A stretch of DNA of 64,000 nt, from positions 558,001 through 622,000 of the forward strand of contig NZ_CP048407.1 in the NCBI RefSeq assembly GCF_003403315.2, read 5' to 3'. A model generated the notes under the pieces. The model saw only the letters and a program-made list of their open reading frames with translations, did no database searches and had not been told where the DNA came from. Shown one piece after another: positions 37,683 through 47,956 of the stretch. The stretch's first letter is position 1, and each line of letters opens with the position of its first letter. Made by a program: the position numbers and the translations under genes. The stretch comes from Thermaerobacter sp. PB12/4term (GTDB lineage Bacteria > Bacillota > Sulfobacillia > Thermaerobacterales > Thermaerobacteraceae).

Positions 37683-38145
37683 GCCCGCCTGACGACCCCA
37701 CCCTTTCCCGCGCGCAGGCGACGGCGACCCATGACCGCCCGCCCCCGTCACCGGCTGCCCGCGCTTCCGCAAGGGGGCTGACCCGGGGGGAGCGCCCCGG
37801 GGCCCCCTCGGGGTCCGGCAGGAGTTGGAACCTGTCCGCCGTATTCCATTGCCTAACGGGGGATGCATCGCGGTTCCAGCCACTCGCCAGCACCCATCGC
37901 GCCACTTTTCGCCCTTCCGCCGGTCTCCTGCCGCGGTGGCCGGCGGGGCCAGGCACGGCAGGGGGCCGGTTCGTCCCCGCACCGGCCCGCCCCCAAGCCG
38001 GGCGGCACGCACCGGCTACCCCGAGAGCCGCAGGTGCCGTGGTACGGCACCCATCCCCCAGCTTCGGTCCCGGTTCCCCGTGCCGGTGCCGGGAGCCGGA
38101 ATGCCATAGCGGGCGCGGGCCCGTGAAAGGAGGTCGGGCGGCGTC
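37683..38145. other. Divergent intergenic region between the UDG gene and coxS
   Basis: About 460 bases with several GC-rich inverted repeats but no supported gene. No clear rightward promoter for the cox genes can be named. It ends in GTGAAAGGAGG, the coxS ribosome binding site. Confidence 0.4.
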
Positions 38146-38667
<522 letters not shown>

Positions 38668-38694
38668 TCCCGGCCGCCGGCGAGGGGGGTGAAG

Positions 38695-41085
38695 ATGGTG
38701 CCGGTTGCAGGCATTGGCGCGCGGCTCAAGCGCAAGGAAGACCCCCGCTTGATCACGGGCTCGGGCACCTACACCGACGACATCAAGCTGCCCGGTATGG
38801 TCCACGTGGCCGTGGTGCGCAGCCCCCATGCCCATGCCCGGATCCGGGGGATCCACACCGCCGCGGCCCGCTCGGCACCGGGTGTGGTGGCGGTGCTGAC
38901 GGGCGAGGAGCTGAAGCAGGGCTTGCAGGCGCCCCTGCCCTGCGCGTGGCTGTACGAGGGGCTGAAGAACCCGCCCCACTGGCCCCTGGCCGTCGACGTG
39001 GTGCGCCACGTGGGCGAGGGGGTGGCCGTGGTGGTGGCGGAGACCCGGGCGGCGGCCCGGGACGCCGCGGCCCTGGTGGAGGTCGACTATGAGCCGCTGC
39101 CGGCCGTGGTCGACCCCGAGAAGGCCATGGATCCGGGCGCCCCCCGGGTCCACGAGCAGTTCGACAGCAACGTGGCCTATACCTGGGAGGCGGCCGGCGG
39201 CGACGTGGAGGCCGCGTTCCGGGAGGCCGACGTGGTGATCCGCCAGCGGCACCTGCAGCAGCGGCTGGTGCCCATGGCCCTGGAGCCCCGGGCTGTGGTG
39301 GCCGACTGCCACCCGGCCACGGGAGAGCTCACCGTCTGGAGCACCACCCAGATCCCGCACCTGCTCAAGATCAACCTCTGCGGAATCCTGGGCGTCCCCG
39401 AGCATCAGATGCGGGTGATCGCCCCGGAGGTCGGGGGCGGCTTCGGGGCCAAGCTCAACGTCTACCCGGAGGAGGTCATCGTCCCCTTCCTGGCCCGCCG
39501 GCTGCGGCGCCCCGTGAAGTGGGTGGAGGACCGGCGGGAGAACTTCGTCACCACCATCCACGGCCGCGAGGGCATCATCGACGTGGAGGTGGCCGCCCGG
39601 CGCGACGGCGAGATCCTGGGCATGCGGATCCACTGGATCTGCGACCTGGGGGCCTACAACCAGCTGAACACGCCCTACATCCCCATCCTGGGGCTCATCG
39701 TCTCGCCCGGACCCTACCGCCACAAGCACCACGCCATCAAGATCACCGGGGTCTTCACCAACAAGACGCCCACCGACGCCTACCGGGGCGCCGGCCGGCC
39801 CGAGGCCACCCACTTCCTGGAGCGGACCATCGACCGCCTGGCGGACGAACTCGGCCTGGATCCGGCCGAGGTGCGGCGCAAGAACTTCGTGCGCAAGGAC
39901 GAGTTCCCGTACACCAACCCGGTGGGCATCACCTACGACTCCGGCGACTATCACGCCGCCCTGGACAAGGCGCTGCAGGCCGTAGGGTACGAGGAGCTCA
40001 AGCGGGAGCAGGCCGAGCGGCGCCGGCGGGGCGACCGGCTGCAGCTGGGAATCGGGATCTCCAGCTACATCGAGGCCTGCGGCCTGGCGCCGTCGGCGGC
40101 CCTGGCGGGGACCTTCTACGGGGGCAACCTGTTCGAGTCGGCCCAGGTGCGGGTCCACCACACCGGCAAGGTGACGGTCTACACGGGCTCGTCGGCCCAC
40201 GGCCAGGGGCACGAGACCGCCTGGTCCCAGATCGTCGCTAGCGAGCTGGGCATCCCGCCGGAAGACGTGGAGGTGCTCCACGGCGACACGGGCCGCGGCC
40301 CCATCGGCCTGGGGACCTACGGCAGCCGCTCGGCGGCGGTGGGCGGCATCGCCCTCTACCACGCCCTGCAGAAGGTGAAGAAGAAGGCCGCCCTGATCGC
40401 GGCGCACCAGCTGGAGTGCAGTCCCGAGGACCTGGAGTTCGTGGACGGCGAGTTCCGGGTCAAGGGGGCGCCCCAGCGGGCTCTGAAGTTCACGCAGATC
40501 GCCGCCGCCGCCAACCTGGCGTCCCACATCAACTTCCCGCCGGGCCTGGAGCCGGGGCTTGAGGAGACGGCCTTCTGGCAGCCGGAGAACTTCACCTTCC
40601 CCTTCGGCACTCACGTGTGCGTGGTGGAGGTGGACACCGAGGACGGCCGCACCCGGATCCTGCGGTACGTCTGCGTGGACGACTGCGGCAACGTGATCAA
40701 CCCGCTGCTGGCCGAGGGCCAGGTCCACGGCGGCATTGCCCAGGGCATCGCCCAGGCGCTGTTCGAGGAGCTGGTCTACGACGAGAACGGCCAGCCCGTC
40801 AACGCCTCGCTGATGGAGTACGCCGTGCCGACGGCGGCGGAGCTCCCGTCCTTCGAGTCGCACTTCACCTGCACGCCGTCGCCGGTCAACCCGCTGGGCG
40901 TCAAGGGCATCGGGGAGGCGGGCACCATCGCCGCCACGCCGGCGGTGGTCAACGCCATCGTCGACGCCGTCTCGCACCTCGGCGTGCGGCACATCGACAT
41001 GCCCTGCAAGCCCGAGCGGGTGTGGCGGGCCATTCAGCAGGCCCAGGAAGCGGCGGCCGCCGCGGAAGGGGGGGAGGGGCGGTGA
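38695..41085 (+). CDS. coxL: Form II CO-dehydrogenase-like molybdopterin large subunit
   Basis: 796 residues, full length. The active-site loop reads [13 protein letters not shown], the signature of form II (form I has AYxCSFR). The catalytic Glu is in [15 protein letters not shown]. Molybdopterin-binding Gly-rich segments include GGGFGAKLN. The ATG at 38695 follows GAGGGGGG; an in-frame GTG at 38689 is possible. Form II enzymes may oxidise CO poorly or act on other substrates such as aldehydes or heteroaromatics, so the substrate is open. Confidence 0.9.
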   Translation: MVPVAGIGARLKRKEDPRLITGSGTYTDDIKLPGMVHVAVVRSPHAHARIRGIHTAAARSAPGVVAVLTGEELKQGLQAPLPCAWLYEGLKNPPHWPLAVDVVRHVGEGVAVVVAETRAAARDAAALVEVDYEPLPAVVDPEKAMDPGAPRVHEQFDSNVAYTWEAAGGDVEAAFREADVVIRQRHLQQRLVPMALEPRAVVADCHPATGELTVWSTTQIPHLLKINLCGILGVPEHQMRVIAPEVGGGFGAKLNVYPEEVIVPFLARRLRRPVKWVEDRRENFVTTIHGREGIIDVEVAARRDGEILGMRIHWICDLGAYNQLNTPYIPILGLIVSPGPYRHKHHAIKITGVFTNKTPTDAYRGAGRPEATHFLERTIDRLADELGLDPAEVRRKNFVRKDEFPYTNPVGITYDSGDYHAALDKALQAVGYEELKREQAERRRRGDRLQLGIGISSYIEACGLAPSAALAGTFYGGNLFESAQVRVHHTGKVTVYTGSSAHGQGHETAWSQIVASELGIPPEDVEVLHGDTGRGPIGLGTYGSRSAAVGGIALYHALQKVKKKAALIAAHQLECSPEDLEFVDGEFRVKGAPQRALKFTQIAAAANLASHINFPPGLEPGLEETAFWQPENFTFPFGTHVCVVEVDTEDGRTRILRYVCVDDCGNVINPLLAEGQVHGGIAQGIAQALFEELVYDENGQPVNASLMEYAVPTAAELPSFESHFTCTPSPVNPLGVKGIGEAGTIAATPAVVNAIVDAVSHLGVRHIDMPCKPERVWRAIQQAQEAAAAAEGGEGR

Positions 41086-41993
41086 TCCCCAGCGCCTTCG
41101 CCTATCACCGGCCGGAAAGCCTGGATGAGGTGTTCCAGCTGCTGGCCCGGTACGGTGACGGGGCCAAGCTGCTGGCGGGCGGGCACAGCCTGCTGCCCGC
41201 CATGAAGCTGCGCCTGGCCCAGCCCCAGGTCCTGATCGACCTGGGCCGGGTCCGGGAACTGGCGGGGGTGGCGGTGGAACCCGATGGGACCCTGCGCCTG
41301 GGGGCCCTGACGACCCACCACCAGGTGATGACCGACGCCGCCATCCGCCGGCATGCACCCCTGCTGTCCGAGGTGGCCGGGGTGATCGGTGACATGCAGG
41401 TGCGCTACCGAGGCACCCTGGGCGGCAGCATCGCCCACGCCGACCCTGCGGCCGACTACCCGGCCGCCCTGCTGGCGCTGGAGGCCGAGATCGAGGTCGC
41501 CGGCCCCGGCGGCGCCCGCCGGACCGTGCTGGCCGGCGAGTTCTTCCTCGGTCCCTTCGTCACCGCCCTGCAGCCCGACGAGCTGGTGACGGCGGTCCGC
41601 ATCCCTGCCGCCGCGGGCGGTGACCAGGGCTGGAGCTGGGGCTACCGCTACCTGAAGATGGCCCGCCGGGCTTCCGACTTTGCCCTGGTGGGAGTCGCGG
41701 CCGCCGTGGCCCGGGATCCCGAAGGGGCGGCGGCTGCGGTCCGGGTGGCCCTGAACGGGGTCACGGGAGCGGCTTACCGGGCCTCGGCGGTGGAGGAGCA
41801 CCTCACAGGCCGGGTCCCCACGGCGGAGCTTCTGGCGGAGGCCGCCCAGCGGGCGGTGGAAGGCGTGGACGTGGACGGGGACGCCCTGACCTCCGCCGAG
41901 TACCGGGCGCATCTGGCCCGGGTCTACACCCGCCGGGCGCTGGCTGAGGCCTGGCAGCGGGCTGGCGGGGAGGGGGCCATGGCCGCCGACTGA
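41082..41993 (+). CDS. coxM: Xanthine/CO dehydrogenase family FAD-binding medium subunit
   Basis: 303 residues. The FAD motifs are KLLAGGHSLLPAMKLRL and RGTLGGSIAHADPAAD. A CO dehydrogenase flavoprotein C-terminal domain follows. The GTG overlaps the coxL stop. The gene order S-L-M differs from the M-S-L order of the classical CO-dehydrogenase operon. No maturation genes (coxD, coxE) follow in the window. Confidence 0.93.
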   Translation: MIPSAFAYHRPESLDEVFQLLARYGDGAKLLAGGHSLLPAMKLRLAQPQVLIDLGRVRELAGVAVEPDGTLRLGALTTHHQVMTDAAIRRHAPLLSEVAGVIGDMQVRYRGTLGGSIAHADPAADYPAALLALEAEIEVAGPGGARRTVLAGEFFLGPFVTALQPDELVTAVRIPAAAGGDQGWSWGYRYLKMARRASDFALVGVAAAVARDPEGAAAAVRVALNGVTGAAYRASAVEEHLTGRVPTAELLAEAAQRAVEGVDVDGDALTSAEYRAHLARVYTRRALAEAWQRAGGEGAMAAD

Positions 41994-42088
41994 AAATGGG
42001 CGGCCGGGCCTGGCACCGGCCCCTCGGGTGGGGGCAGGGGGCGGCGGGTGCCGGCGGACGGCGGCGCCCGCCGCTGTCCGGGGAGGGC

Positions 42089-42133
42089 GCAAGGGTGCGG
42101 GCCGGGGCATGGTGCCCCGGCCCGCACCCTTGC
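42089..42133. terminator. Perfect 21-bp hairpin between convergent coxM and the DUF6230-like gene
   Basis: Arms 42089-42109 and 42113-42133 are fully complementary around a 3-base loop. There is no T-tract. The outer arm GCAAGGGTGC is the same as that of the hairpin in the FMN riboswitch leader (20887-20910). Confidence 0.6.
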
Positions 42134-42193
42134 AGGGGGTTGAGGGGCGGCTCCACCGGTGGCCCGCCTGGATGGCCGATGGTGGCTCGCCGG

Positions 42194-42748
42194 TCAGTCG
42201 ATCACCTTGACCTCCAGCTTCATCCCGGGCAGCTTGGCCTTGTTCTGGAACAGGTAGTGGGCGACGATCCTGGCGTCCTCGATCACCACACCGGGCGCCG
42301 TCATGGACAGCGGGCTGTTGCCGCGTTGCTCGTCGACCGTCTGCTGGTTGAAGGAGATGGAGCCGGCTTGCTGGTAGGTCATGTCCTGCACCAGCCCGCT
42401 GATCTCCACCGGCGAGGCGGTGATGGAGACCCGCACCGTCTTGCCGCCCACGTTGAGGTCCTTGTACAGGTGCAGGTTGGTGATCACCAGATGGTCGATC
42501 TTGGCCCGGGCCATGGGCACGCCCGCCGCCTTGTCGGTGTCGTTGGTGACGGGCAGCAGTTGAAAGCCCGTGCCTTCCAGCCGGTCAAACTCCAGCATGA
42601 CCCCGCCGATTCCCGCCAGCGGGGCGGCCAGGGCGATGCCCTGGGACATCATGACAAACAGCATGGCACCCAGCACGGCCATGGAGATGCCGAAGGTGAC
42701 CCAGAAACGGCGCCGGGAGAAGGTCCCGGTGGTCACGGCGTACGGCAT
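42194..42748 (-). CDS. DUF6230-like exported or membrane-anchored protein
   Basis: 184 residues. An N-terminal Arg-rich stretch is followed by one hydrophobic segment (about residues 14-40) and then a beta-rich domain with FQLLPVTNDTDKAAGVPMAR, DHLVITNLHLYKDL and VRVSITASPVEISGLVQDM. The overall pattern resembles DUF6230 proteins of actinobacteria, which have no known function; this is recognition by pattern only. The ATG has GGGAGGGG upstream. Same strand and about 100 bases downstream of a larger exported protein that seems to share the same core. Confidence 0.6.
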   Translation of the reverse strand: MPYAVTTGTFSRRRFWVTFGISMAVLGAMLFVMMSQGIALAAPLAGIGGVMLEFDRLEGTGFQLLPVTNDTDKAAGVPMARAKIDHLVITNLHLYKDLNVGGKTVRVSITASPVEISGLVQDMTYQQAGSISFNQQTVDEQRGNSPLSMTAPGVVIEDARIVAHYLFQNKAKLPGMKLEVKVID

Positions 42749-42852
42749 GGGTCTTCCCCTCCCTGATGCCACGTATTGATCCGCTCGTCCTGCCGTCCAG
42801 GCTTCTTGTCGGGGCGGGGAGCCAGCAGGGATGGCTCCCCCCGCCTGGCGCC

Positions 42853-44490
42853 TCACGGTCCCTTACGCAGCAGTCCACCCAGCCCCGCCGAACCCAGAAG
42901 GCCTCCCAGCAGCGGCAGCAGGCCGCCCTGGCCGTCGCCGGCAGTGGTTCCTGAACCGGTACCGCTGGTATCGGCGGTCCCATCCTGCCCCGCTGCCTCC
43001 GGGCCGGGTGAGCCGGTTCCTCCCGGCAGGCTGGTGGCCAGGCGATCCAGGTCAGGCCAGTAGCGGCCGCAATCCCGGGCCAACTGCAGGGTGACCAAAC
43101 TCAGCTCCTCCGGTTCCACCAGGTGGTGCTCGACCAGGCCGCCCAGCAGCTGCGCCGCCGCCAGGGACGGATCACCGGCCAGGGGCTGGAGGGCACCGGC
43201 CGAGAGGTCCAGGGACTGGGCCACACAGGCCAGGGCCGGCGTGAGGCCGGGAAGCTGGGGCTGCACCGGCAGCGGAAGGGCCGGCATGGAACCCTGCCGG
43301 GTCGTGCCCGAATCCGGCGCCTCCGGCGAGCCGGCCTCTGGGGCCGGGGCCGGTTCCTCCCCAAGGCAACCCACCACGGCCTGGGGATCCAGGCCGCGCA
43401 GGGGCTCGAGGGCAGCCTCCAGATCCCCCTGCTGCAGCGCCCCCAGGTCCAGGAGGGACAGCGGATCCCGGTCCAGCGCCTCTTCCAGGCACTGCACCAG
43501 ATTCCGGGCCTCAGGCGGCAGCGGCACGCCGGGCACATCGGGGGTGGGAATCCGCGGCCTGGGCAGCGGCAGGTCCGGAAGGGGCGCCGGCGGGATCCCA
43601 GGGCCGGGCCGCTGGGGCAAGGGCAGGTCCGGCAAAGGCAGCGGCAGGGCGGGCCCCGCGCCGGCCTGTTGCCGCTGCCGATCGCGGCGCAGGTCGTACA
43701 GGTCCCGGTGCGTGCCGTGCAACGCCGCGGCCTGCCGCTCCACCCGCTGGATGCGGTCCCGCTGGGCCAGTTCGGCCGGGTCCGTGACGAAGCGCAGGAC
43801 CGATCCCGGCAGCACGGCGGTGCCGGTGTGCATCCAGGTGGCCCGCATGCCCATGTCGCGCACGCGCAGGGTGACCTGCCCGCCGCTTTCCAAGAGGTCC
43901 AGCACGAACCGGACGGGGTCGGCGGACCGGGCAGCCCCGGGGATGGTGCCGATCAGGGACAGGAGGTCGGTGCGCATGGCGGTGCCGGTCACCCGGGCCA
44001 CTCCCTGGCTGGTGATCTGCAGGTACAGGGGCGAGCCCTGGCTGAGATCCTGGGTCAGGGCCAGGTTGCGGATCTCCGCCGACTCGAACCGCACGATGAC
44101 CTCAAAGGGCCCGGCGCCGGGTTCCGTCACGGGCATGACGCTGGCCCCCCGCCCGACCATCTCGTCGGCGGTCACGATGAAGTAGCGATCGGGAACGAGC
44201 AGGTCTTCCAGGCTGGCGGGCCCGGGGCTGGCGGCACCGGCAGGTCCCGCGGCCACCAGCGCAAGGATCACCAGCAGGAGCGCCAGGGCGGGGAGGGCCG
44301 GCTGCCACCGGCGGCGCCACCGGTACCGGGGAACCTGGCGGCCGGGCACCGTGCCGGGTGAAAGGCCGCCGGCGGTGCCGGCAGCCGGCGACCGGCCGGG
44401 AACGCAGGCGGCGCCGGTACCGCCCGGGGCGCCGGGGCTGGGCGGGACGGCGGGCCGGTGGCCGCGGCCGGCGATGCGGGCGTTGTCCAC
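42853..44490 (-). CDS. Exported protein of unknown function with Pro-rich linker
   Basis: 545 residues with a GTG start behind GGAGGGTGACAGC. An N-terminal Arg/Gly-rich stretch leads to a hydrophobic segment (about residues 60-83, ending GAAS). A beta-rich domain follows (about residues 90-250: SVMPVTEPGAGPFEVIVRF, EIRNLALTQDL), then a Pro/Leu linker of repeated PLPDLPLP units (about 270-320). The C-terminal half has several Cys and ends in a hydrophobic Gly/Leu stretch, LLPLLGGLLGSAGLGGLL. The terminal hydrophobic tail could anchor it. I do not recognise the family. Co-directional with the DUF6230-like gene, probably one operon. Confidence 0.65.
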   Translation of the reverse strand: MDNARIAGRGHRPAVPPSPGAPGGTGAACVPGRSPAAGTAGGLSPGTVPGRQVPRYRWRRRWQPALPALALLLVILALVAAGPAGAASPGPASLEDLLVPDRYFIVTADEMVGRGASVMPVTEPGAGPFEVIVRFESAEIRNLALTQDLSQGSPLYLQITSQGVARVTGTAMRTDLLSLIGTIPGAARSADPVRFVLDLLESGGQVTLRVRDMGMRATWMHTGTAVLPGSVLRFVTDPAELAQRDRIQRVERQAAALHGTHRDLYDLRRDRQRQQAGAGPALPLPLPDLPLPQRPGPGIPPAPLPDLPLPRPRIPTPDVPGVPLPPEARNLVQCLEEALDRDPLSLLDLGALQQGDLEAALEPLRGLDPQAVVGCLGEEPAPAPEAGSPEAPDSGTTRQGSMPALPLPVQPQLPGLTPALACVAQSLDLSAGALQPLAGDPSLAAAQLLGGLVEHHLVEPEELSLVTLQLARDCGRYWPDLDRLATSLPGGTGSPGPEAAGQDGTADTSGTGSGTTAGDGQGGLLPLLGGLLGSAGLGGLLRKGP

Positions 44491-45013
44491 GCTGTCACCC
44501 TCCTTTCTCCCGCAGGATGGGCCGCTTCTGGGGGAAAGAACGGGCGGCGAGGGGGGCCGCGTCCCGGCCGTGCCCTTGCCCTCCCGCCGGTTTCGCCCCG
44601 AGGGATGTCCGCGGCGGCCCGGCCGGAGGGAGCGGCCGGTCGTTCGGGTGCGCCGGCCCCCGGCCCGGGAGGGGTGCAGCCACCCGGCCGGCCGGTTCGA
44701 CCGACCGGCCGGTCGGGGCGGGTGCCCACCGTTGGGTGCGGAGGTGGTTGTGGTGGCGGTGGGTGGTTGACGCCGTTCCCCCAGAACGGTTCACTAAGCG
44801 GATTCGGCGGGGTGACCGGCCTTATGAGGGTCGGGCGGGCGGCGGTTGTGATGCCGGGCAGGCGGTGGCTGGGAGACCCAAGGGCAGGTGGGCGAGGGCG
44901 GGCGGGAGAGGGGGTGGGGTGCGGGGCCGGCGGTGGACGCCCGGGGGGCGATGGGTGCGGGTGCCTCCGGCCCAAATGGAGGGGAGACCGGGCTCTGACT
45001 GCCCCTGCTGCCC
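44491..45013. other. Gene-free stretch upstream of the exported-protein operon
   Basis: About 520 bases with GC-rich palindromic patches (CCGGCCGG repeats near 44685-44720) and CCGTTC/GAACGG inverted arms at about 44770-44790. A TTGACG at 44768 on the plus strand has no matching gene downstream. The open frames here are high-GC artefacts. Confidence 0.4.
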
Positions 45014-46249
45014 TTACCGCATGGGGGATGGGGCCAGGCCGGTGTAGGCGGCTACCGCGGCGGCGACCTGGCGGGCGGCGCCCAGGGCCAGGGACAGGCC
45101 CTCCAGCCCCAGCCCGGCAAGGACGAAGAGCCCCTCGGCCCCGCCCAGGGGGGCCACGGGGCCGGCAAAGGGCAGGCCGCCGGGACCCCGCAGGTCGATC
45201 AGGGTCCGGGTGCGGTCCAGTTCCGCCTCGCCGGGCAGGTCGAAGCGGGTCACCAGATCGTCCACCAGGGCCACCAGCTGGTCGAAGGAGGGGGGCGCCC
45301 AGTCGCCTTCCAGGCGGGCAGCGGCCAGGAGGGTGCGGGGCTCGGGACCCAGGGCGAACTGCCAGATGAGGGAGCGCCGGGTGTACACGGCGGGCTCGGC
45401 CCGGCTGCCCTCCGGCAGCCGGAAGGGGATCACCACGTCTTTCACCCGGACGAACCGGCTGGCGAACCCGCCAGGCAGGCCGTCCATGGCCAGGCTGTCC
45501 GGCCGCGGGCCGGGCGCCAGCACCAGGGCGGCGGCTGGGATGGCTTCCCAGGGGCCGCCGGGCCGTTGGATCCGCACCCCCACCACCCGGTCGCCCCGGA
45601 GGACCGGTTCCACCACCCGGGTGCGGGTGAGCAGCTGCAGGCCGCTGCGCCGGGCCAGCAGCAGCATGGCGTCGAGGAACAGGAGGTGGTCCAGGAAGGC
45701 GGCGCGATCCGGCCGCCCGTCCAGGGCGGCGAAGGTCAGGCGGATGGGGGAGCGGGGGTGGTGGTGCTGGGCCAGGGCGAAATCCCAGGTGGCGCGGGCC
45801 CACCCGTCCAGCAGGGGATGACCCGCCACTGCCTTCAGTACCCCCACGGCCGTGCGGGTTTCGCCCAGGCCCGGGAACTCGCCGTCGTCGACCAGCAGCA
45901 CGGGCCCATGGGGCTGCAGGGCGAAGGCCACTGCCGTCCCGGCGATGCCGCCGCCGGCCACCACCACGGGTGCGCGCCCGCCCGCCGGCCGGCGGTTCGT
46001 GTCCGGCTCCTGGGGTGATGGGATCGTCGCTTCCTGGGCAGGGGCCGGTGGCGTCCCCGGCGGGATCCGAAGCGGCCCTGTGACCGGCCGTGGGACCGGC
46101 TCTGGAACCGGACCTGTAACCGGCCCAGCCACGGGCTCTGTAGTCGGTTCTGTCACCGGCTCTGTAGCCGGCTCTGTCACGGGCTCTAAGGCCGGCGCCG
46201 GGGCTGCCGGCCGGTGGAACGGGGCGTCCTGGTCCGGAGTCCTGGCCAA
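45014..46249 (-). CDS. FAD-dependent oxidoreductase (DAO/glycine oxidase-like)
   Basis: 411 residues from the TTG at 46249, which has AAAGGAG nine bases upstream; no better start was seen. The first 75 residues hold a degenerate 12-base minisatellite translating to repeats such as EPVTEPVAGPVTGP. The FAD motif PVVVAGGGIAGTAVAF then begins the enzyme fold, and the end LFVLAGLGLEGLSLALGAA fits the second FAD contact of this superfamily. The substrate is unknown. Downstream of otsA on the same strand with a 230-base gap. Confidence 0.75.
   Translation of the reverse strand: MARTPDQDAPFHRPAAPAPALEPVTEPATEPVTEPTTEPVAGPVTGPVPEPVPRPVTGPLRIPPGTPPAPAQEATIPSPQEPDTNRRPAGGRAPVVVAGGGIAGTAVAFALQPHGPVLLVDDGEFPGLGETRTAVGVLKAVAGHPLLDGWARATWDFALAQHHHPRSPIRLTFAALDGRPDRAAFLDHLLFLDAMLLLARRSGLQLLTRTRVVEPVLRGDRVVGVRIQRPGGPWEAIPAAALVLAPGPRPDSLAMDGLPGGFASRFVRVKDVVIPFRLPEGSRAEPAVYTRRSLIWQFALGPEPRTLLAAARLEGDWAPPSFDQLVALVDDLVTRFDLPGEAELDRTRTLIDLRGPGGLPFAGPVAPLGGAEGLFVLAGLGLEGLSLALGAARQVAAAVAAYTGLAPSPMR
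46081..46192. repeat. 12-bp-period minisatellite inside the FAD oxidoreductase gene
   Basis: About nine imperfect 12-base units of the type ACCGGCTCTGTC. They keep the reading frame and encode alternating EPVT/EPVA/GPVT tetrapeptides. Confidence 0.8.
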
Positions 46250-46482
46250 AGGAAACGGCTCCTTTCTAGAACGTCGCCTCCCGCCGTGAGAGGCGGTTCT
46301 GCAGCAAGGAGGGGCGCCCCCGCGGCGGGGCACGTTGGCTAACGGGGAGGGACGCCCCTGCGCGGGGGACGGCCGCCCTGGGCTGGGGGGCCGCCCTCCC
46401 TCAGGAGGGGCGAGCCCGTCATCCGGAGCCGCCCGGGGAGCCGCAGCCGCCCTGGGGGCCCTTGAGGGCCGCCGTCGCTGCC

Positions 46483-47910
46483 TCAGGGGCCGCCGCACTC
46501 AGCCGGGGGCGGGCCCGCGGGCACCGCCGGCGCCTGTTCCAGGGAGGCGAGGAACCGCGCCGCCCAGCCGTGCACGTCCAGGGCGGCCACCCGCTCCTTC
46601 AACGCGGCCCGCCGCGCCTCCCAGGCCCGCCGGCCACGCCCCTCCGCCAGCGACGCCAGGATGCCGTGCAGGGTCTCGGCCAGCCCGTCGACGTCATAGG
46701 GATTGACCCGAAGGGCCTCGGGCAATACCGCCGCCGCCCCGGCCAGGTTCGACAGCACCAGTACCCCATTCTCCGTCACCCAGGCGTACTCCTGGGCCAC
46801 CAGGTTCATGCCGTCCCGCAGGGGCGTGACCAGGGCGGCGTCGGCGGCCAGGTAGAAGGCAGCCAGCTCCTGGGGCGGGAAGGCCCGGTAGAGGTAGCGG
46901 ACGGGAAGCCACCCGTCCTGCATGAAGGCCCCGTTGATCCGGCCCACCTGCTCGTCGACCCGCCGCTTCAGCTGGCGGTAGGACTCCAGGCGCGTCCGAC
47001 TAGGCACGGCGATCTGGTACAGGGTGGCCTGGCCTCGCCACTGGGGGTGCTGCTCCAGCAGCCGCTCCCAGGCCGCCAGGCGTTCCGGAATGCCCTTGGT
47101 GTAATCCAGCCGGTCGACCCCCAACAGGACGAACCGGCCGCCGGCGGCACGGCGCAGGCGGGCGGCCCGCTCGCGGATGCGGGGCTCGGCGGCCCACCGG
47201 CGGAACCGGGCGGTGTCGATGCCGATGGGGTGGGCTTCCACCCGTACGGCCCGCCCCTGCCAGAGCACCCGCTGGCCCCGCACCACGGCACCGGGCAGCA
47301 GGCGGCACGTGGCGAGGAAGTTGTCCACGTATTCCGCGGTGTGAAGGCCGACCAGGTCGGCGCCCAGCACGCCGGCCAGCAGCTCCTCCAGCCAGGGCAA
47401 GACCTGCCAGACCTCGGGCGGCGGCCAGGGGATGTGCCAGAAGAAGCCGATGCGGCCCTGGGGCCGGGCAGCCCGCAGCAGGGCGGGGACCAGCATCAGG
47501 TGGTAGTCCTGCACCCAGACGGGGACATGGGGATCGTCCCACAGGGAGAGCACGGCCTCGGCGAAACGGCGGTTGGTCGACCGGTAGGCGCTGAGGAAGT
47601 CGCGGCGGATCTCTACCCGGTCCAGCAGGTAGTGGGCCAGGGGCCACAGGGTGCGGTTGGCCATGCCGTGGTACGAGCCGGCCACGTCCCGCGGCGGCAG
47701 GAAGAGCCGGTGCACGGCGAAGCGGGGTGCCGCGGGAGGATAGTAGAGAAGGGGCAGGGAGCCGGCGTCCTTCTCACCCCAGGCGACCCAGGCCCCGCCC
47801 CGCCGCTCCAGGACGGGGAGGAGGGCCGTGGCCAGGCCCCCTACGGCCGGGACCCAGCTATTGCCCTCCCGCCGGAGGGGCTCGCGGTTCGCCACCACCA
47901 CCAGGGACAC
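46483..47910 (-). CDS. otsA: Trehalose-6-phosphate synthase
   Basis: Glycosyltransferase family 20. Conserved blocks: [10 protein letters not shown] at the start, [47 protein letters not shown] and [13 protein letters not shown]. About 475 residues. Several in-frame GTGs are clustered; I chose 47910, which leaves eight bases after GAGGAGG. It makes trehalose 6-phosphate from UDP-glucose (or another NDP-glucose) and glucose 6-phosphate. No phosphatase gene (otsB) is adjacent. Trehalose is a heat and osmotic protectant, which fits the betaine importer 2 kb away. Confidence 0.95.
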   Translation of the reverse strand: MSLVVVANREPLRREGNSWVPAVGGLATALLPVLERRGGAWVAWGEKDAGSLPLLYYPPAAPRFAVHRLFLPPRDVAGSYHGMANRTLWPLAHYLLDRVEIRRDFLSAYRSTNRRFAEAVLSLWDDPHVPVWVQDYHLMLVPALLRAARPQGRIGFFWHIPWPPPEVWQVLPWLEELLAGVLGADLVGLHTAEYVDNFLATCRLLPGAVVRGQRVLWQGRAVRVEAHPIGIDTARFRRWAAEPRIRERAARLRRAAGGRFVLLGVDRLDYTKGIPERLAAWERLLEQHPQWRGQATLYQIAVPSRTRLESYRQLKRRVDEQVGRINGAFMQDGWLPVRYLYRAFPPQELAAFYLAADAALVTPLRDGMNLVAQEYAWVTENGVLVLSNLAGAAAVLPEALRVNPYDVDGLAETLHGILASLAEGRGRRAWEARRAALKERVAALDVHGWAARFLASLEQAPAVPAGPPPAECGGP

Positions 47911-47956
47911 CGCCACCACCTCCTCGGGATTCCGGGCCGGCTGCCCTCTGGCGGGT

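Noticed and set aside
44458-45369. Plus-strand ORF in the gap upstream of the exported-protein operon
   Set aside because: Gly/Arg/Pro-rich with no ribosome binding site and overlapping the well-supported FAD oxidoreductase gene.
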